Shown here: piece after piece, positions 1 through 10,888 of the stretch
Numbering within the stretch: the stretch's first letter is position 1
Layout: the number at the start of each line of letters is the position of its first letter
Assembly: GCA_963971305.1 (NCBI GenBank)
Contig: OZ020308.1
Location: 20,121,092 to 20,185,091, forward strand
From: Arcuatula senhousia
Lineage: Eukaryota; Mollusca; Bivalvia; Mytilida; Mytilidae
Length of the DNA stretch: 64,000 nt
Direction: 5' to 3'
Notes under the pieces: generated by a model
Databases searched by the model: none
The model's input: the letters and a program-made list of their open reading frames with translations, nothing else
Told to the model about the DNA's origin: nothing
Position numbers and translations under genes: made by a program

Positions 1-427
1 GACTAAGGGTCTTGGGATTCTGACGTCGGGTCAGTGCTCAGCCCACAGAGCGACCAAGTGTGTATCCTAGGTGGCTGAATAGGGTGGCCCTCGTCCGCGG
101 GGGTTGTCAGGTCTATAATACGGAAACCCTGACCGCCGACCATAGTGGGCCAACGTGTGTGGAGAGTGCCACGCTTCATGCACGTAAAAGACCCCTTTGT
201 GGACCGCCCAGTAGTGCACCACATAGGCTAAATTTTCCGCCCCTACCCACCTGTCCCCTTTTCCTGTGGTTCTTCAAAATTTACCGGTCCTTTGTTTCCC
301 ATTCCATCCCCATGTTTCATGTATCATCATCATTTCATGTTCATTTTATCACCCTTTTCATGTTCATCGCCTGTAAATAACCTATATAGCGTTGCACGGG
401 CGTAAAACACCAACTCAATCACTCACT
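1..427 (+). mobile_element. SINE-A copy, cut by window start
   Basis: Non-coding retroposon of the family called SINE-A here. The copy enters at the conserved GACTAAGGGTCTTGGGATTC block and runs to the family 3' end GCACGGGCGTAAAACACCAAC followed by a CTCA-type tail. Open frames inside it recur in every copy on either strand and are by-products of recent spread, not genes. The head lies outside the window. Confidence 0.85.
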
Positions 428-1065
428 CCTTGTTTTGTACTGTTAACTTTTTGTTGGCTAAGAATATATATAACTTTTGTTTGATGAATCAAGAAAACTC
501 AATGTTTTCAATCAGTGAAATCTTCGGCAATACCTTATCTCTCTTAAAAAAGAGTAAACGTCTATTCATATACCTATAATAGGACGTCTGCATGCTCTCC
601 CCCGGTGGCGTTTGTACCACAAGAAACTAATATAACTAGTTTTCAGCACAACCTGGTTTAAACAAACTGTCTTGAAGTCGTGGTTGCGCCAGGGTCGAAG
701 ATATCGGTGAATAATGTAAACTCGTGGCAGCATAGGCATTGGCACACAGCGATCGGAACATTTGAGTGTCAAATTGGGTTGCTTTGAAATTCAGTTTAGC
801 GATTTATCTCCAACTCTTCTATCTACCGGATTTCTTCCTCCGTATATTCTGGTTCAAGTTGATGCCCCTCTTGACCCAATTCGACTAAAGCTGCTAGCAG
901 ACACGTCACTCACGTAATCAGACATTACAAATATTTAGAAGGGACATTGGTGCAATGTATATTATATAGCAATTATAGTTCTCATTCTCTCGAAATTACG
1001 ATTAATATTTTATAAAACCAAAAACCTTGTTAAACCCCGTTTAACAATCAGGAGACCAAAGAGTC
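428..1065. other. Unassigned unique-looking sequence
   Basis: No recognised family or gene. A 68-codon minus-strand frame (566-772) has no motif, signal peptide or recognisable similarity and is not annotated. The text is less AT-rich around 590-900 than its surroundings, so a short exon cannot be excluded. Confidence 0.4.
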
Positions 1066-3492
1066 TAGTCTCATTGACTGATGACGTAGGCGGAAGTTCA
1101 TGTTACTCATTCTCATTATTTTAATATCCATGCTAGGGAACGGACGTGTCGAGTGCGACACGTCATACTGTAAGTATTTCATTTTATTTGCCTTGGTGGC
1201 TATGCATTTATATTTTATAGGCCTAGGTGGCCATGCACTGATAATTTATAGGCCTAGGTGGCCATGCACTGATAATTTTAAGGCCTAGGTGGCCATGCAC
1301 TGATAATTTATAGGCCTAGGTGGCCATGCACTTTAAGGCCTAGGTGGCCATGATATAGAACTAGGTGGTCATGCACATATAGGCCTAGGTGGCCATGAAC
1401 ATATAGACCTAGGTGGTCAAGCACATATTGGCCAAGGTGGCTATGAAAAGATATTTCATGAAATAAATATTGAGTCACATGTGTGCACGTTTGTTGCGTA
1501 GAGAAAAGCTTAGAACATGTATAACTTTAAAAAAAATATATGCCAACAAATTTTAAGCAAGCATATGAATAATAGATAAATGCTTATTTGTGAACATAAT
1601 GTCATTGTGTATTTTCTATTTCAAGGACATATAACCTTGTTGTATTGAATGAAGTTCACGTGTCGTTTTATCGAGGACTGTTTTGATTTGATTGAGTAAA
1701 TTTAAATATACACCGAACATGTGCTTGATTATTAGTTGAAATTTATAAGTATTTATTTTGATTTCAGAGATGTAAAAAGTGTTATAAAAGAAGAGGATTA
1801 CTTTCTGTGGAAATACTGGAATTCAAATATATGATTGAGGTTAGTTAGTGCGTTTTATCAAACGAAATATTTATAATATTCAAATTATCTGATCTTTGCA
1901 TTGTTTTTGAAAGATATCCGTAGTGTTTATGCATAATAAGCTTGTTCTGTTGGCCAATACATGTAGCAGTTTAGTCTTGTAAGTGCCGTCATGTAATTTC
2001 TTTTCGAAAACTGTTTCGTTAGTTGCTTTACATTATTATCAGAATTCATTAAGAAAAGAAGTAATAGTTATACAACGGACATATTTAATTATATAACATG
2101 TTTAAAATATGAAATATCTTAATAGGCTAAGCTTGTTAACAGTATATAGTATTGTTCCTTTCAGAGTAACATAAGGTACGGAATGGTAGTGATCCCGTTA
2201 CGCTGGAAAAGCATTAACCCAGAGATGGAAGACAGAAATGAAAGTCAAATTAGACAATGTGAATGATATAGCAATCTATTATAACAATAGACTTAAGGGA
2301 TCGTTATTTCATGTTAAACGAATGTTCAAGGCAAATAAAATGAGATAATTAAAATGTGTACTTTGTTGACATGTTAAATGTTTTATACAAATTGCCCTAA
2401 TTCTTGTTTGGTATTGCTTTCTTTGTGAATTTCCTTTCGTTAGCAATTCAAGGGACACTGATGCCCTAGTGGGTTCGCTCACGTGAGTTGCATACGAGGG
2501 GATTTTCTCCTTTAGGTGTTACAAAATTGGTATATACTAGTATTTGAATTAAATTGGTCTTTAGTAAATATGATTTTTATTGCATTTATTTTGCTTTAAT
2601 GTTATAGTTACACACCGATATGATTTTCATCTAACTATGTAATAATAGGGAATCTCAGGAACTTGTTTACACTTGAAGGAGAGATCCCTTCGTTTTGCAA
2701 ACTCACGTGCAAATCGGAAAAGAAACTTGAAATAGTGGATGTTATACCTTCGCATGTGTCGGACTTAGATTTGTGTTGGTGCTTAATATGAGATTGTTGT
2801 ATAATGATCGCAAAAGCCATTACAATCAGTTTGTAATACAGGTTTTATTAGATAAACCCTTGTCCTTGTCATATCGTGTTTATATGAGGTGTTTTATTTT
2901 ATTTTTTGAGTTTTGGGAAGAGAGCTAAAGGTGGTTTATTGTCGTTTCGTTATGGAATTTGCATCTTGTAAGCTGTCGAGTTTTACTTCCCATAACTTAA
3001 CATGAACTGAAAGCATAGAGATAGCAGACACTGAGGATATGGGTATAGTCTCATTGACTGATGACGTAGGCGGAAGTTCATGTTACTCATTCTCATTATT
3101 TTAATATCCATGCTTATGGATAGACAGTAGATGTGATGATTGTCATACACGTCAGTTACAGTGTCGCTTAGCTAAGATATGAGGTGCTTTCCTTACCCAC
3201 CCTTCCCTCCCTTTAAAACCAATAGATGGGTGTTTTAGACAGAGATACACCAAATGTGGACAATTTGTTAATATATTAGTAATATATACACCCGGTATAT
3301 ACATATTTTGCCTTGAAGAAATTTATTGTTGACGGAAAAGTAAAATATATGACATTGAACAAGAATTGGTGTAAATTGTCCACATTTTGGTGTACGTATC
3401 TTTATGTTTTCAGTTCTACGCTTCGAGTTTTACTTCCCATAACTTAACATGAACTGAAAGCATAGAGATAGCAGACACTGAGGATATGGGTA
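1066..3492 (+). mobile_element. Composite minisatellite-bearing element, copy 1
   Basis: About 2.43 kb, matched in inverted orientation by 11683-13986. It consists of two head-to-tail units sharing the same ends: unit 1 is 1066-3048 and unit 2, a short internally deleted version, is 3049-3492. Each unit begins TAGTCTCATTGACTGATGAC and ends GACACTGAGGATATGGGTA, and the junction reads GGGTA-TAGTC. Both ends carry a subterminal AGTTCATGTTA in opposite orientation. Unit 1 holds a minisatellite at 1191-1446 and a GACGTGTCG/CGACACGTC palindrome near 1145. No coding region was found. The superfamily is unresolved; a Helitron-like or TA-targeting non-autonomous element is possible. Confidence 0.75.
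1191..1446 (+). repeat. Minisatellite, about 10 units of CCTAGGTGGCCATGCAC
   Basis: Tandem units of roughly 20-33 bp built on a GGCCTAGGTGGCCATGCAC core with a variable AT-rich spacer such as TGATAATTTATA. It forms the core of the composite element. The copy at 13711-13880 has fewer units, so the array length changes between copies. Confidence 0.85.
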
Positions 3493-4014
3493 TAAGAAAA
3501 GGTAATACCCAGCTAAAGATCAGCGTCTCTTCTTTGATCTTTATGAGGTGACTATTAGACTTGAATTAATCCGTGAAACTGATAACCTTTCAAGGATCAG
3601 TTAATCAGTTTAATAGCTGTCTAATGAGATTAAAAGGCAGGGGAAAAGGTTCACGTCCAATATACAAAATTCTTACCTTGGGCAAATTACGTAATCGCCA
3701 ATTTGCAATTAACACCTGGGATGTCTGGCCAGGTGACAACTTGTTGTTTTAAATAGCATGATTATCATATGAAAGGGAAAATTTTCAAATCATTTTAACG
3801 GTGTAAATTAAAATAGAGTAATTTATGGATAAGATTAGAATTATGTAGCAGAATTTTAATTATTATCATGATTTAATTATTTAATATTGATGTTTAAAAA
3901 ATCATTAATTAAAAATTTTGTTCGCAAATAATGATAAAAATACTTTATATTTGAAAGAAATCTTCATAATAATTATATTACGTATCGGTTTATCGTTATT
4001 AAATATTTTCTTTT
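3493..4014. other. Unassigned AT-rich sequence
   Basis: No ORF or family recognised. There are a few short inverted words, for example GATCAGCG and CAAGGATCAG near 3520-3600. The 3' part is strongly AT-rich and ends in the target duplication of the next SINE. Confidence 0.4.
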
Positions 4015-4027
4015 GTTAACCAATTAG

Positions 4028-4519
4028 TGAGTGAGTGAGTGAGTTGGTGTTTTACGCCCGTGCAACGCTATATAGGTTATTTACAGGCGATGAACATGAA
4101 AAGGATGATAAAATGAACATGAAATGATGATGATAAATGAAATATGGGGATGGGGTGGGAAACAAAGGACCGGTAAATTTTGAAGAACCACAGGAAAAAG
4201 GGGAGAGGTGGGTAGGGTCGGAAAATTTAGCCTATGTGGTGCACTACTGGGCGGTCCACAAAGGGTTTTTTTACGTGCATGAAACGTGGCACTATCCACA
4301 CACGTTGGCCCACTATGGTCGGCGGTCAGGGTTTCCGTATTATAGACCTGACAACCCCCGCGGACGAGGGCTACCCTATTCAGCCACCTAGGGTACACAT
4401 TTGGTCGCTCTGTGGGCTGAGCACCGACCCGACGTCGGAATCCCAAGACCCTTAGTCGCCTCTTACGACAAGCTAGGCTCTGCTGCGGGCCTATTCGCCA
4501 CCCGGGCCCCGCACGGGAC
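4028..4519 (-). mobile_element. SINE-A, full length
   Basis: Complete 492-bp copy. In its own sense it starts GTCCCGTGCGGGGCCCGGG and ends in a (CTCA)n tail. It is flanked by a 13-bp target duplication at 4015-4027 and 4520-4532 with one mismatch (GTTAACCAATTAG and GTTTACCAATTAG), which supports insertion by target-primed reverse transcription. Confidence 0.9.
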
Positions 4520-4532
4520 GTTTACCAATTAG

Positions 4533-4815
4533 ACCACGCGTCACCACTGTGTTTTATTAAATATAATATCGATATCGATTATATAGCGTTAATCGGATAA
4601 AGATGTAATACACAGATATCCGGTCATATCCCACAATGCACTATGAACCATCTCACTGACGTCACTGAGTTGCTTTTGAAATCAGAAAATGACAAATATC
4701 TCTGTTATAAATAAGAATTTTTTGAAAAAAAATTGGATATATATTTTTGATAACATATTCCATCATTTAAGACCATAAGTCAAAATTCGTGAATTTTCCC
4801 TTTAAAAATACTTAT
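4533..4815. other. Unassigned AT-rich sequence
   Basis: AT-rich stretch with overlapping ATCGAT words near 4568-4580. No gene or repeat family was recognised. Confidence 0.35.
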
Positions 4816-5356
4816 AGACATGACTTACAACTACAGCAAGAGGGAAGCATATACACTGCAACCAACTAAAAGTGTTATTTTACCAGTCAAAACTGCTCCA
4901 TTAATAGATTTACCTAATGAAATTTGGTCCATAGATGACAACCCAATGCCAGTTCTCAATAAAACAACACATATAGGAATACAGTAAAGTGAACATGATA
5001 CTGCCAAAATAACAGTTGAGCAAAAAATAAAAAAACAAGAAGAGTAACATACAGTCTCATGGGCACAAGATTGCATGGCAGAAATGGACTGGATCCAGTG
5101 ACTATTATTTCAATATTAAAAACCTATATATTACCAATATTAACCTATGGATTAGAAATTGTCCTACCAGAAGGAAAAAATCTACAAAATATTGATATAT
5201 TCTACAAAAACCTGTTGAAACAACTCTTAACCTTAACAAACACTATTGCTGTTCCGGCCATATATATACTATCAGGACTGTTGCCCATTGAAGCAGAAAT
5301 ACATAAGAAAGCTATTTGGAAACATTTCAAGGTCAGATCATGACTCTGCAGAATGG

Positions 5357-5871
5357 TTAGTTAGTTAGTTATTGCTTTACTCCCAAGCAGCGGGATTTCG
5401 GCTATATCCGGGAGATGAACATGAAAGTGGTGATACAATGAACATGAAATGATGATGAAGTGGAGGAAATGGGGACACAAGGCCAATCGGGTAGGAGAGT
5501 TTTGACTGCCACTGGAAAAAGGAGTGATGGGAAGGGACGGGAAATTTTGCCTCCTGCATGGGGATCCTACGGGTCCTACACTTACCGAGACCTGCAGCTG
5601 GGTTCTTTAACATGCGAGGAACGTGACATTTTTCCCAACACGGTGCACCACTATGGTTTGCGGTCAGGTTTTCCGCATTATCGCCTGACGACCCCGCATC
5701 TCTCGATGTCAGGGCTGCCCCATTCTACCACCTGGGGCACACATCCCAGTCGCTTTGTGGGCAAAGCGGCCTGACGCCGATGTCAGGTTTCTGAGCGCTC
5801 TTTAGTGAACTTTTACCGACAAGCTTAGCGCTGCTGCGGGCCTATTCGCCTCCCGGGCCCCGCACGGGACA
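5357..5871 (-). mobile_element. SINE-B, full length
   Basis: Complete 515-bp copy of the second SINE family: the same head region as SINE-A, a different body, and an (AACT)n tail seen here as TTAGTTAGTTAG. It is flanked by an 11-bp target duplication CTGCAGAATGG at 5346-5356 and 5872-5882, inside the CR1-like LINE reading frame. Confidence 0.9.
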
Positions 5872-6441
5872 CTGCAGAATGGAAGATTGCAGAGAGACAA
5901 CTATCAATAAAAACCTCAACATCTCACAGTTGGTTCATCAATGTAAAAAAGTTATGTATCAAGTATGACATTCCAGATTGTAAAAGCTATCTCTATGAAC
6001 CAATGGATAAATTAAAGTGGAAAATAATGATCCGAAACAAGATTGAAAATATTGGAACAACAAAATTAACCATGAGTCCTGTCAATTCTCCACCATTCAA
6101 GCTATTTCTGGTAGTTACGTTACTGGAAAGGTCCATCCGCTACATTGTATTAAAGACAAACTCAGCCAATACATGAGACATTGCAAGGATTCCAATCAGA
6201 GTTAAAGTTTCAACAGGGACATATATCCTACAAACCAATAGAGCAAAATTTAATAAGGCAGAAGTTTCACCGTATTGTAAATTGTGCAATAAAGACACTG
6301 AGAATATAAAACATTTCGTATCAGAATGTGAGAAACTTGAAGTTGCTAGAAAACATCTAACAGTGACTATGCAAGGACGAAAAGATGAATTTACATCGCT
6401 TTTTGGTAGTACATGTAAAAACAAATACACATCGGAAGAGG

Positions 6442-6519
6442 CATCCTCGGAAACCCAGGGTTTCTTCTCTCGCTTACTCATGAGTACGCGAGAGAAGAAA
6501 CCCTGGGTTTCCGATGATG
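6442..6519. mobile_element. Palindromic MITE, 78 bp, 9-bp target duplication
   Basis: Starts CATCCTCGGAAACCCAGGG and ends in its inverse, so it is almost entirely a hairpin. It is flanked by CGGAAGAGG at 6433-6441 and 6520-6528. It is a terminal-repeat-only version of the 270-bp elements at 34841 and 37237. A 9-bp duplication fits the Mutator-like superfamily. Element plus duplication equals 87 bp, which keeps the host LINE frame open. Confidence 0.88.
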
Positions 6520-6900
6520 CGGAAGAGGTCATCATAAACCCATATCAATTAGTGACATGTATTGCTTCTGACTGTGTATCATCTTGCAAATTCATTGACT
6601 GCTTCATAGAGCCTGCATGTAGAGCATTGATATATAGCTTGCATAACCATAGATATAAACTGTTAGCTGAGCTTTAGATATATATCATGCAGATGGTGAT
6701 TTGGTTGTGTGTGGAACATACAAATTACTTCTATTTGAAGATACCAGTGTTTTAAAAGTGCGGATAGACTGTTATATACCATGTGTACATAGAACAATTT
6801 GTGGTTTTACCTTTTTAACATTATCCAGTGTTTTATCAACGTTTTACTCCTACCCGAGGTGTGCCTATATTGGCAGAATATATGACATTACAGATTACAG

Positions 6901-7970
6901 ATGGGTTCCGCTTATGATCGAGATGCAGTATTAAGGACCTTGAAGTTGCATTTTGATGGGCCAATACTAGTTAACACCAGGCTGAAGGTCTTGGACGAAT
7001 TTGGAGGAATGCTTTTCCTTGGAGATGATTAGGGTTTTAACTGGAGTGGTAACGGAGACGATGGATATTGGACGGTGCTCTTGAAGACAGAAACAGTTGT
7101 TGAACGATAACTTCGAATGCAATGACGGGATGAAGAGCGAAGTCTAAAGAAATGACCGAATGAACGTTAGTTTCAGGATTCACTGGTAATCCTCTTCACT
7201 TGAAACTGGAACTGGAGGAATTTCACATGGAGAACTTTGGAAGGGATGTGCGCTTACGGTACCACGAAGAAACGTACAAAGGTTTAAGGTTGAAGGCTGG
7301 CGCCATAGATCGAGAAATTGTGTGTTCCATCAAGGAAATATGTGACCAATCTACGAAGCAGGAAAATATGGTAACTGTCATGGGAAGGAGACCACAGTGC
7401 TTTTTGTACAAAAAGGTTGGGCACAAACAAGCCAACTGCCCCGATCAATAGAGAAGAATCAGCTGGGCCTTGTTTTGGTGGCAGAAGTTTTGCTGATACC
7501 ACTAGGCCATCTGAAGACGCCCTACCAGTGAGCCAGAGCACTGGAAGGAAGACTCTGGTAGAGTTATGGACCTTGGTTCCATGGGTCCCCCGCAATACAA
7601 GCGCGGGAGCGGACAGGGGCTTGGTTCTATGGATCCACCGCAAGACACGCGCGGGACCGGACAGAAGCGTGGTTCTATGGATCCACCTCAAGACAGGCGC
7701 GGGAGCAGACATGATAGTGGTAGAATGGGTCCACCACAAGACACGCGAGGGACCGGACAGAAGCGTGGTTCTATGGGTACCCCGCAAGACAAGCGCGGGA
7801 GCGGACAGGATAATGGTAGAATGGGTCCCACCACAAGACACACGCAGGCGCGGCCAGGTATATGCTAGAATGGGTCCCCCGCAAAACAAGCGCGGGAGAG
7901 GACTGGTATGGTGTATAACGAGAGACCGTCAGCAGACGACCGTAATGGAGACAGACAAGTAGACGAGTAG
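6901..7970 (+). pseudogene. LINE-X (Tx1-like) ORF1, degenerate copy 1
   Basis: Nucleic-acid-binding ORF1 of a non-LTR retrotransposon, presumably an RNA-binding partner of the ORF2 reverse transcriptase. The start ATGGGTTCC at 6901 matches the ORF1 start at 59112 on the other strand and directly abuts the tail of the CR1-like LINE. Recognisable segments are an N-terminal block containing FDGP..VNTR, the central YHEETYKGLRLKAGAI (about 7260-7307), a zinc-knuckle site reading CFLYKKVGHKQANC (about 7400-7440, second Cys changed to Tyr), and a tail of 16-residue repeats. Several frameshifts and stops disable it. The consensus knuckle in the copies at 48 and 58 kb is C-x2-C-x4-H-x4-C. Confidence 0.75.
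7575..7911 (+). repeat. Seven tandem 48-bp units coding a 16-residue repeat
   Basis: Units start at 7575, 7623, 7671, 7719, 7767, 7815 and 7864. Each has the form GG(T)TCTATGG..CC.CC.CAAGACA.. and codes GSMGPPQDTRGTGQKR or a variant, a Gly/Pro/Gln/Arg-rich basic segment. The sixth unit is 49 bp, shifting the frame. The orthologous part of the 58-kb copy has only about two units. Confidence 0.93.
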
Positions 7971-8289
7971 AAAGAGAAAGAATTCAGAACAATCAGATGA
8001 AACTGTAAAGATAGTTCAACGCATTTTGATGTAAAGACGTATCGTCCTATAAGTTCAATGAATTATGATGTACAAAATTTGAGTAAATTATTGTGTTACA
8101 AATACCAAAACGCGGGTATCAACAGTTGATTTGGATATGCTATATATCGATTTTCGAAGAGTAACCTCTCATTAGTAGCATTTCAATCAAAACATTGGAA
8201 GGTCAAATTCCAAAACTGTTGAAAACGAAAAGTACTCAAAACCAAATCGTTCGAACAAGGGAGCCAAATCCAGCACCGAGGACATCGTA
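7971..8289 (+). other. LINE-X ORF1/ORF2 junction, decayed
   Basis: Lies between recognisable ORF1 and RT segments of the same element. I cannot place the expected endonuclease domain here, so most of the ORF2 N-terminus is deleted or decayed. No other feature was seen. Confidence 0.4.
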
Positions 8290-9220
8290 TACGAAATGTA
8301 ATTGATACTATTGTTCATATGCATCAAACTTGTGGTATTATTGGTAGATTAATTTTAGATAATGCTCATTTGTTACGAAATATTGAAGATTTTGTAAATA
8401 TGAAAAATAGTCCTTGAAGTTTATATCTTTGGATCAAGTGAAAGCGTTTGATAGTGTTAATCATAAATATTTATTTTATGTACTGGAAAAGTATAATTTT
8501 GGTCCAAATTTGATAAATGGATAAAGATTTTGTATCATGATTTGTATTCTTCTGATATTGTTAATAATATTATTACTGAACCTATTAGTATTACTTGCTC
8601 TGTTAAACAAGGATGTAGTTTGTCGCAAATTTCATAATTATGTACTTTTTTAGAACCTTTTGCCATTAAAGAGAGAGAAGATGAGAGTATTAAAGGTTTA
8701 AATATTCCAGGTTCTATGGATAATTGTAAGATTTCTTTATTTGCTGATGATGCACTGGTATTTTAACTACAGATTATAGTATTAAAAGATTATTGTATTT
8801 AATTTATATTTTTGGAAAAGCGCCTGGCTCGAAATTGAAAAAAACAAAAGGATTATGGTTTGGCGCATGGAAAAATAGTAAATCTAACTATCGTTTTGAA
8901 ATAGATTTTGCAGATACTTTAAAAATTGCTGGAATAAAATTTGGAAGTGTAACACAGGATGATATTTGGAACAGTATATTTTTGAAAATAGAAAATCTTT
9001 TTAACATGAGGAAGTATTGAAGTTTGTCTTTATTAGAAAAAGGTTTAGTTTTAATTAATGTTTTAGCTTGTTCTAAGTGTATACCATAACTTAGAACAAG
9101 TGTATTACTAAAAGTAGAATGCTTTATTTCAATTTTTATAGATGAATTTATGTACCTTTTGTGAAAAGTTCCCCGAGACGTTACGTCATTTATTTTGTAA
9201 AATTACTGTTAACTTTGATT
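8290..9220 (+). pseudogene. LINE-X (Tx1-like) ORF2 reverse transcriptase remnant
   Basis: Remnant of the RT domain from the segment NVIDTIVHMHQTCG (about 8300-8345) through NAHLLRNIEDFVNMKN (about 8365-8410), the IFGKAPGSKLKKTKGLWFG block (about 8808-8865) and the C-terminal CTFCEKFPETLRHLF (about 9154-9198). Stops and frameshifts are frequent. The catalytic aspartate pair survives only as a shifted remnant near 8735-8755. The element breaks off at 9220 and is joined directly to the 3' part of a SINE-A. The L1/Tx1 assignment comes from the GKASGSK-type motif after the catalytic site and the Cys/His tail. Confidence 0.75.
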
Positions 9221-9388
9221 TTCCGCCCCTACCCACCTCTCCATTTTCCTGTGGTTATTCAAGATTTACGTTTCTTTGTTTTCCACCCCACCCCCATATT
9301 TCATTTGTCATCATCATTTCATGTTCATCGCCTGTTAATAGCCTAGATAGCGTTGCACGGGCGTAAAACACCAACTCACCAACTCAAT
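9221..9388 (+). mobile_element. SINE-A, 3' fragment fused to LINE-X
   Basis: Starts inside the family at TTCCGCCCCTACCCACCTC and runs to the family tail. No target duplication separates it from the preceding LINE-X sequence, so it is either a 5'-truncated insertion or a LINE/SINE chimera. Confidence 0.75.
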
Positions 9389-10030
9389 AAAATTCGCATT
9401 TTCTGTTATTGTGAATGTTTGGCGAAGGTCTTGGCGGAAGTCGAGGGCTGTTTCCTTTTGATCAGATAGAGGTACTTTACAAATATGGCCCAGGCACGCA
9501 CGAAGGAAGTTGGATGATGCTGTTTAGAGTGAGTGAGTGAGTTGGTGTTTAACGCCCGTGCAACGCTATATAGGTTATTTACAGGCGATAAACATGAAAA
9601 TGATGATGATAAATGAAATATGGGGATGGGGTGGGACACAAAGGACCGCTAAATTTTGAAGAACCACAGGAAAAGGGGAGATAGGGGTAGGTGCGGAAAA
9701 TTTTGCCTATGTGTTGCACTAAATGGCGGTCCACAAAGGGGTCTTTTACGTGCATGAAGTGTGGCACTCTCAACACACTTTGGCCCACTATGGTCGGCGG
9801 TCAGGGTTTCCGTATCACATGCCTGACAACCTCCGCGGACGAGGGCCACCCTATTCAGCCACCTAGGGTACACACTTGGTCGCTCTGTGGGCTGAGCACT
9901 GACCCGACGTGAGAATCCCAAGACCCTTTGTCGCCACTAACTACAAGCTAGGCTGTGCTGCGGGCCGTTTCGCCACCCGGGCCCCGCACGGGACTGCTGT
10001 TTAGAACTGAAGATGAAGTGATAAGGTTTG
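9389..10030 (+). pseudogene. LINE-X ORF1, copy 2, 5' part (continues at 27248)
   Basis: Matches the N-terminal half of ORF1 as seen at 48.6-48.97 kb: the GGKSRA-type segment, then the WMMLFR motif (9511-9528 plus 10006 onward), then sequence corresponding to EVVRFDD. It is broken by SINE-A at 9529-9994 and then at 10030 by the BEL/Pao element, after which the same frame resumes at 27248. Joining the two sides over the GTTTG duplication reproduces the order seen in the undisturbed copy at 58.9 kb. Confidence 0.8.
9529..9994 (-). mobile_element. SINE-A, full length
   Basis: 466-bp copy with an 11-bp target duplication TGCTGTTTAGA at 9518-9528 and 9995-10005. It interrupts LINE-X ORF1 copy 2. 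Confidence 0.9.
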
Positions 10031-10389
10031 TGTCGCGAAATGCGAATGAACTTGATTGATTATTTAAATTGTATCCGTTCATTGTTAAAAGGTTATCGAT
10101 TTATATTTATTAACTCCGCTCATTGTTAAATGTCTGTTTCAATCTCTAATGATTCCGTTCATTGTTACAAGTGACTCCTTTGATTGTTTATCAACTTGAC
10201 TCCTTTAATTGTATTTGTTTCATCTATTGTTTAAATTTCTAAGAACGGAGATGTTGTTTACTATAAAAGCTTGAATTAATTTTGATATATGAGAGATAAC
10301 TAAAATAAATGTGCTATGATTCAGTTGGGTTTTTATGTTATGTGCCACAATAATAAGTTTGGATGTTTGTGAGACAATACTTCACGACA
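10031..10389 (+). repeat. BEL/Pao 5' LTR
   Basis: 359 bp, TGTCGCG...CACGACA, with 5-bp inverted ends TGTCG/CGACA. It carries a TATAAAA box at 10262-10268 and AATAAA at 10304-10309, consistent with U3 promoter and polyadenylation functions. The motif CCG(T/C)TCATTGTTA occurs three times in the upstream half and may be a transcription-factor site. Confidence 0.92.
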
Positions 10390-10401
10390 TTGATGGTGCC
10401 G

Positions 10402-10884
10402 GTGAGTGAGTTGGTGTTTTACGCCCGTGCAACACTATATAGGTTATTTACAGGCGATGAACATGAAAAGGATGATACAATGAACATGAAATGATGATGA
10501 TATATGAAATATGGGATGGGGTGGGAAACACAGGGACGGTAAATTTTGAAGAACCACAGGAAAAGGGGAGAAGTTGGTAGGGGCGGAAAATTTAGCCTAT
10601 GTGGTGCACTACTTGGCGGTCCACAAAGGGGTCTTTTACGTGCATGAAGCGTGGCATTCTCCACACACGTTGGCCCACTATGGTCGGCGGTCAGGGTTTC
10701 CGTATTATAGACCTGACAACCCCCGCGGACGAGGGCTACCCTATTCAGCCACCTAGGGTACACACTTGGTCGCTCTGTGGGCTGAGCACTGACCCGACGT
10801 CAGAATCCCAAGACCCTTAGTCGCCTCTTACGACAAGCTAGGCTCTGCTGCGGGCCTATTCGCCACCCGGGCCCCGCACGGGAC
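10402..10884 (-). mobile_element. SINE-A, full length, inserted in the BEL primer-binding site
   Basis: 483-bp copy with a perfect 12-bp target duplication TTGATGGTGCCG at 10390-10401 and 10885-10896. The duplicated word is the first 12 bases after the BEL LTR, so the insertion separates the LTR from a working primer-binding site. Confidence 0.95.
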
Positions 10885-10888
10885 TTGA

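Larger units (their letters stand above)
4816..6900 (+). pseudogene. CR1-like LINE, 3' end of ORF2, degenerate
   Basis: Remnant of the C-terminal third of a non-LTR reverse transcriptase. Recognisable blocks in order are the RT tail around VTIISILKTYILPILTYGLE (about 5097-5156), the WFINVKKLCIKYDIPDC region after the SINE-B insertion (about 5933-5985), and a C-terminal Cys/His segment CKLCNKDTENIKHFVSEC (about 6275-6330). The frame closes with TAG at 6675-6677. A short 3' UTR ends in two ATTACAG units at 6887-6900, a tail type seen in CR1-group LINEs. The catalytic RT core is absent, and stops and frameshifts occur. SINE-B (5357-5871) and a palindromic MITE (6442-6519) interrupt it. The exact clade is inferred from remembered sequence style. 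Confidence 0.75.

Noticed and set aside
60..380. Recurrent 70-120 codon frames in SINE copies (MYPRWLNRVALVRGGCQ..., MCPRWLNGAALTS...)
   Set aside because: The same frames appear on either strand of every SINE-A or SINE-B copy and follow the element's ends. They reflect a GC-rich recent repeat, not translated genes.
4560..4590. ATCGATATCGAT as a regulatory palindrome
   Set aside because: Short AT-rich self-complementary words are expected here; no neighbouring gene.
6282..6535. Both strands coding SETQGFFSR-type peptides at 6.4 kb
   Set aside because: Produced by the palindromic MITE, which reads the same on both strands.
7284..7962. 181-201 codon frames over the 48-bp repeat region, both strands
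   Set aside because: Shadow frames of the tandem repeat. The LINE-X ORF1 frame with GSMGPPQDTRG units explains the sequence.
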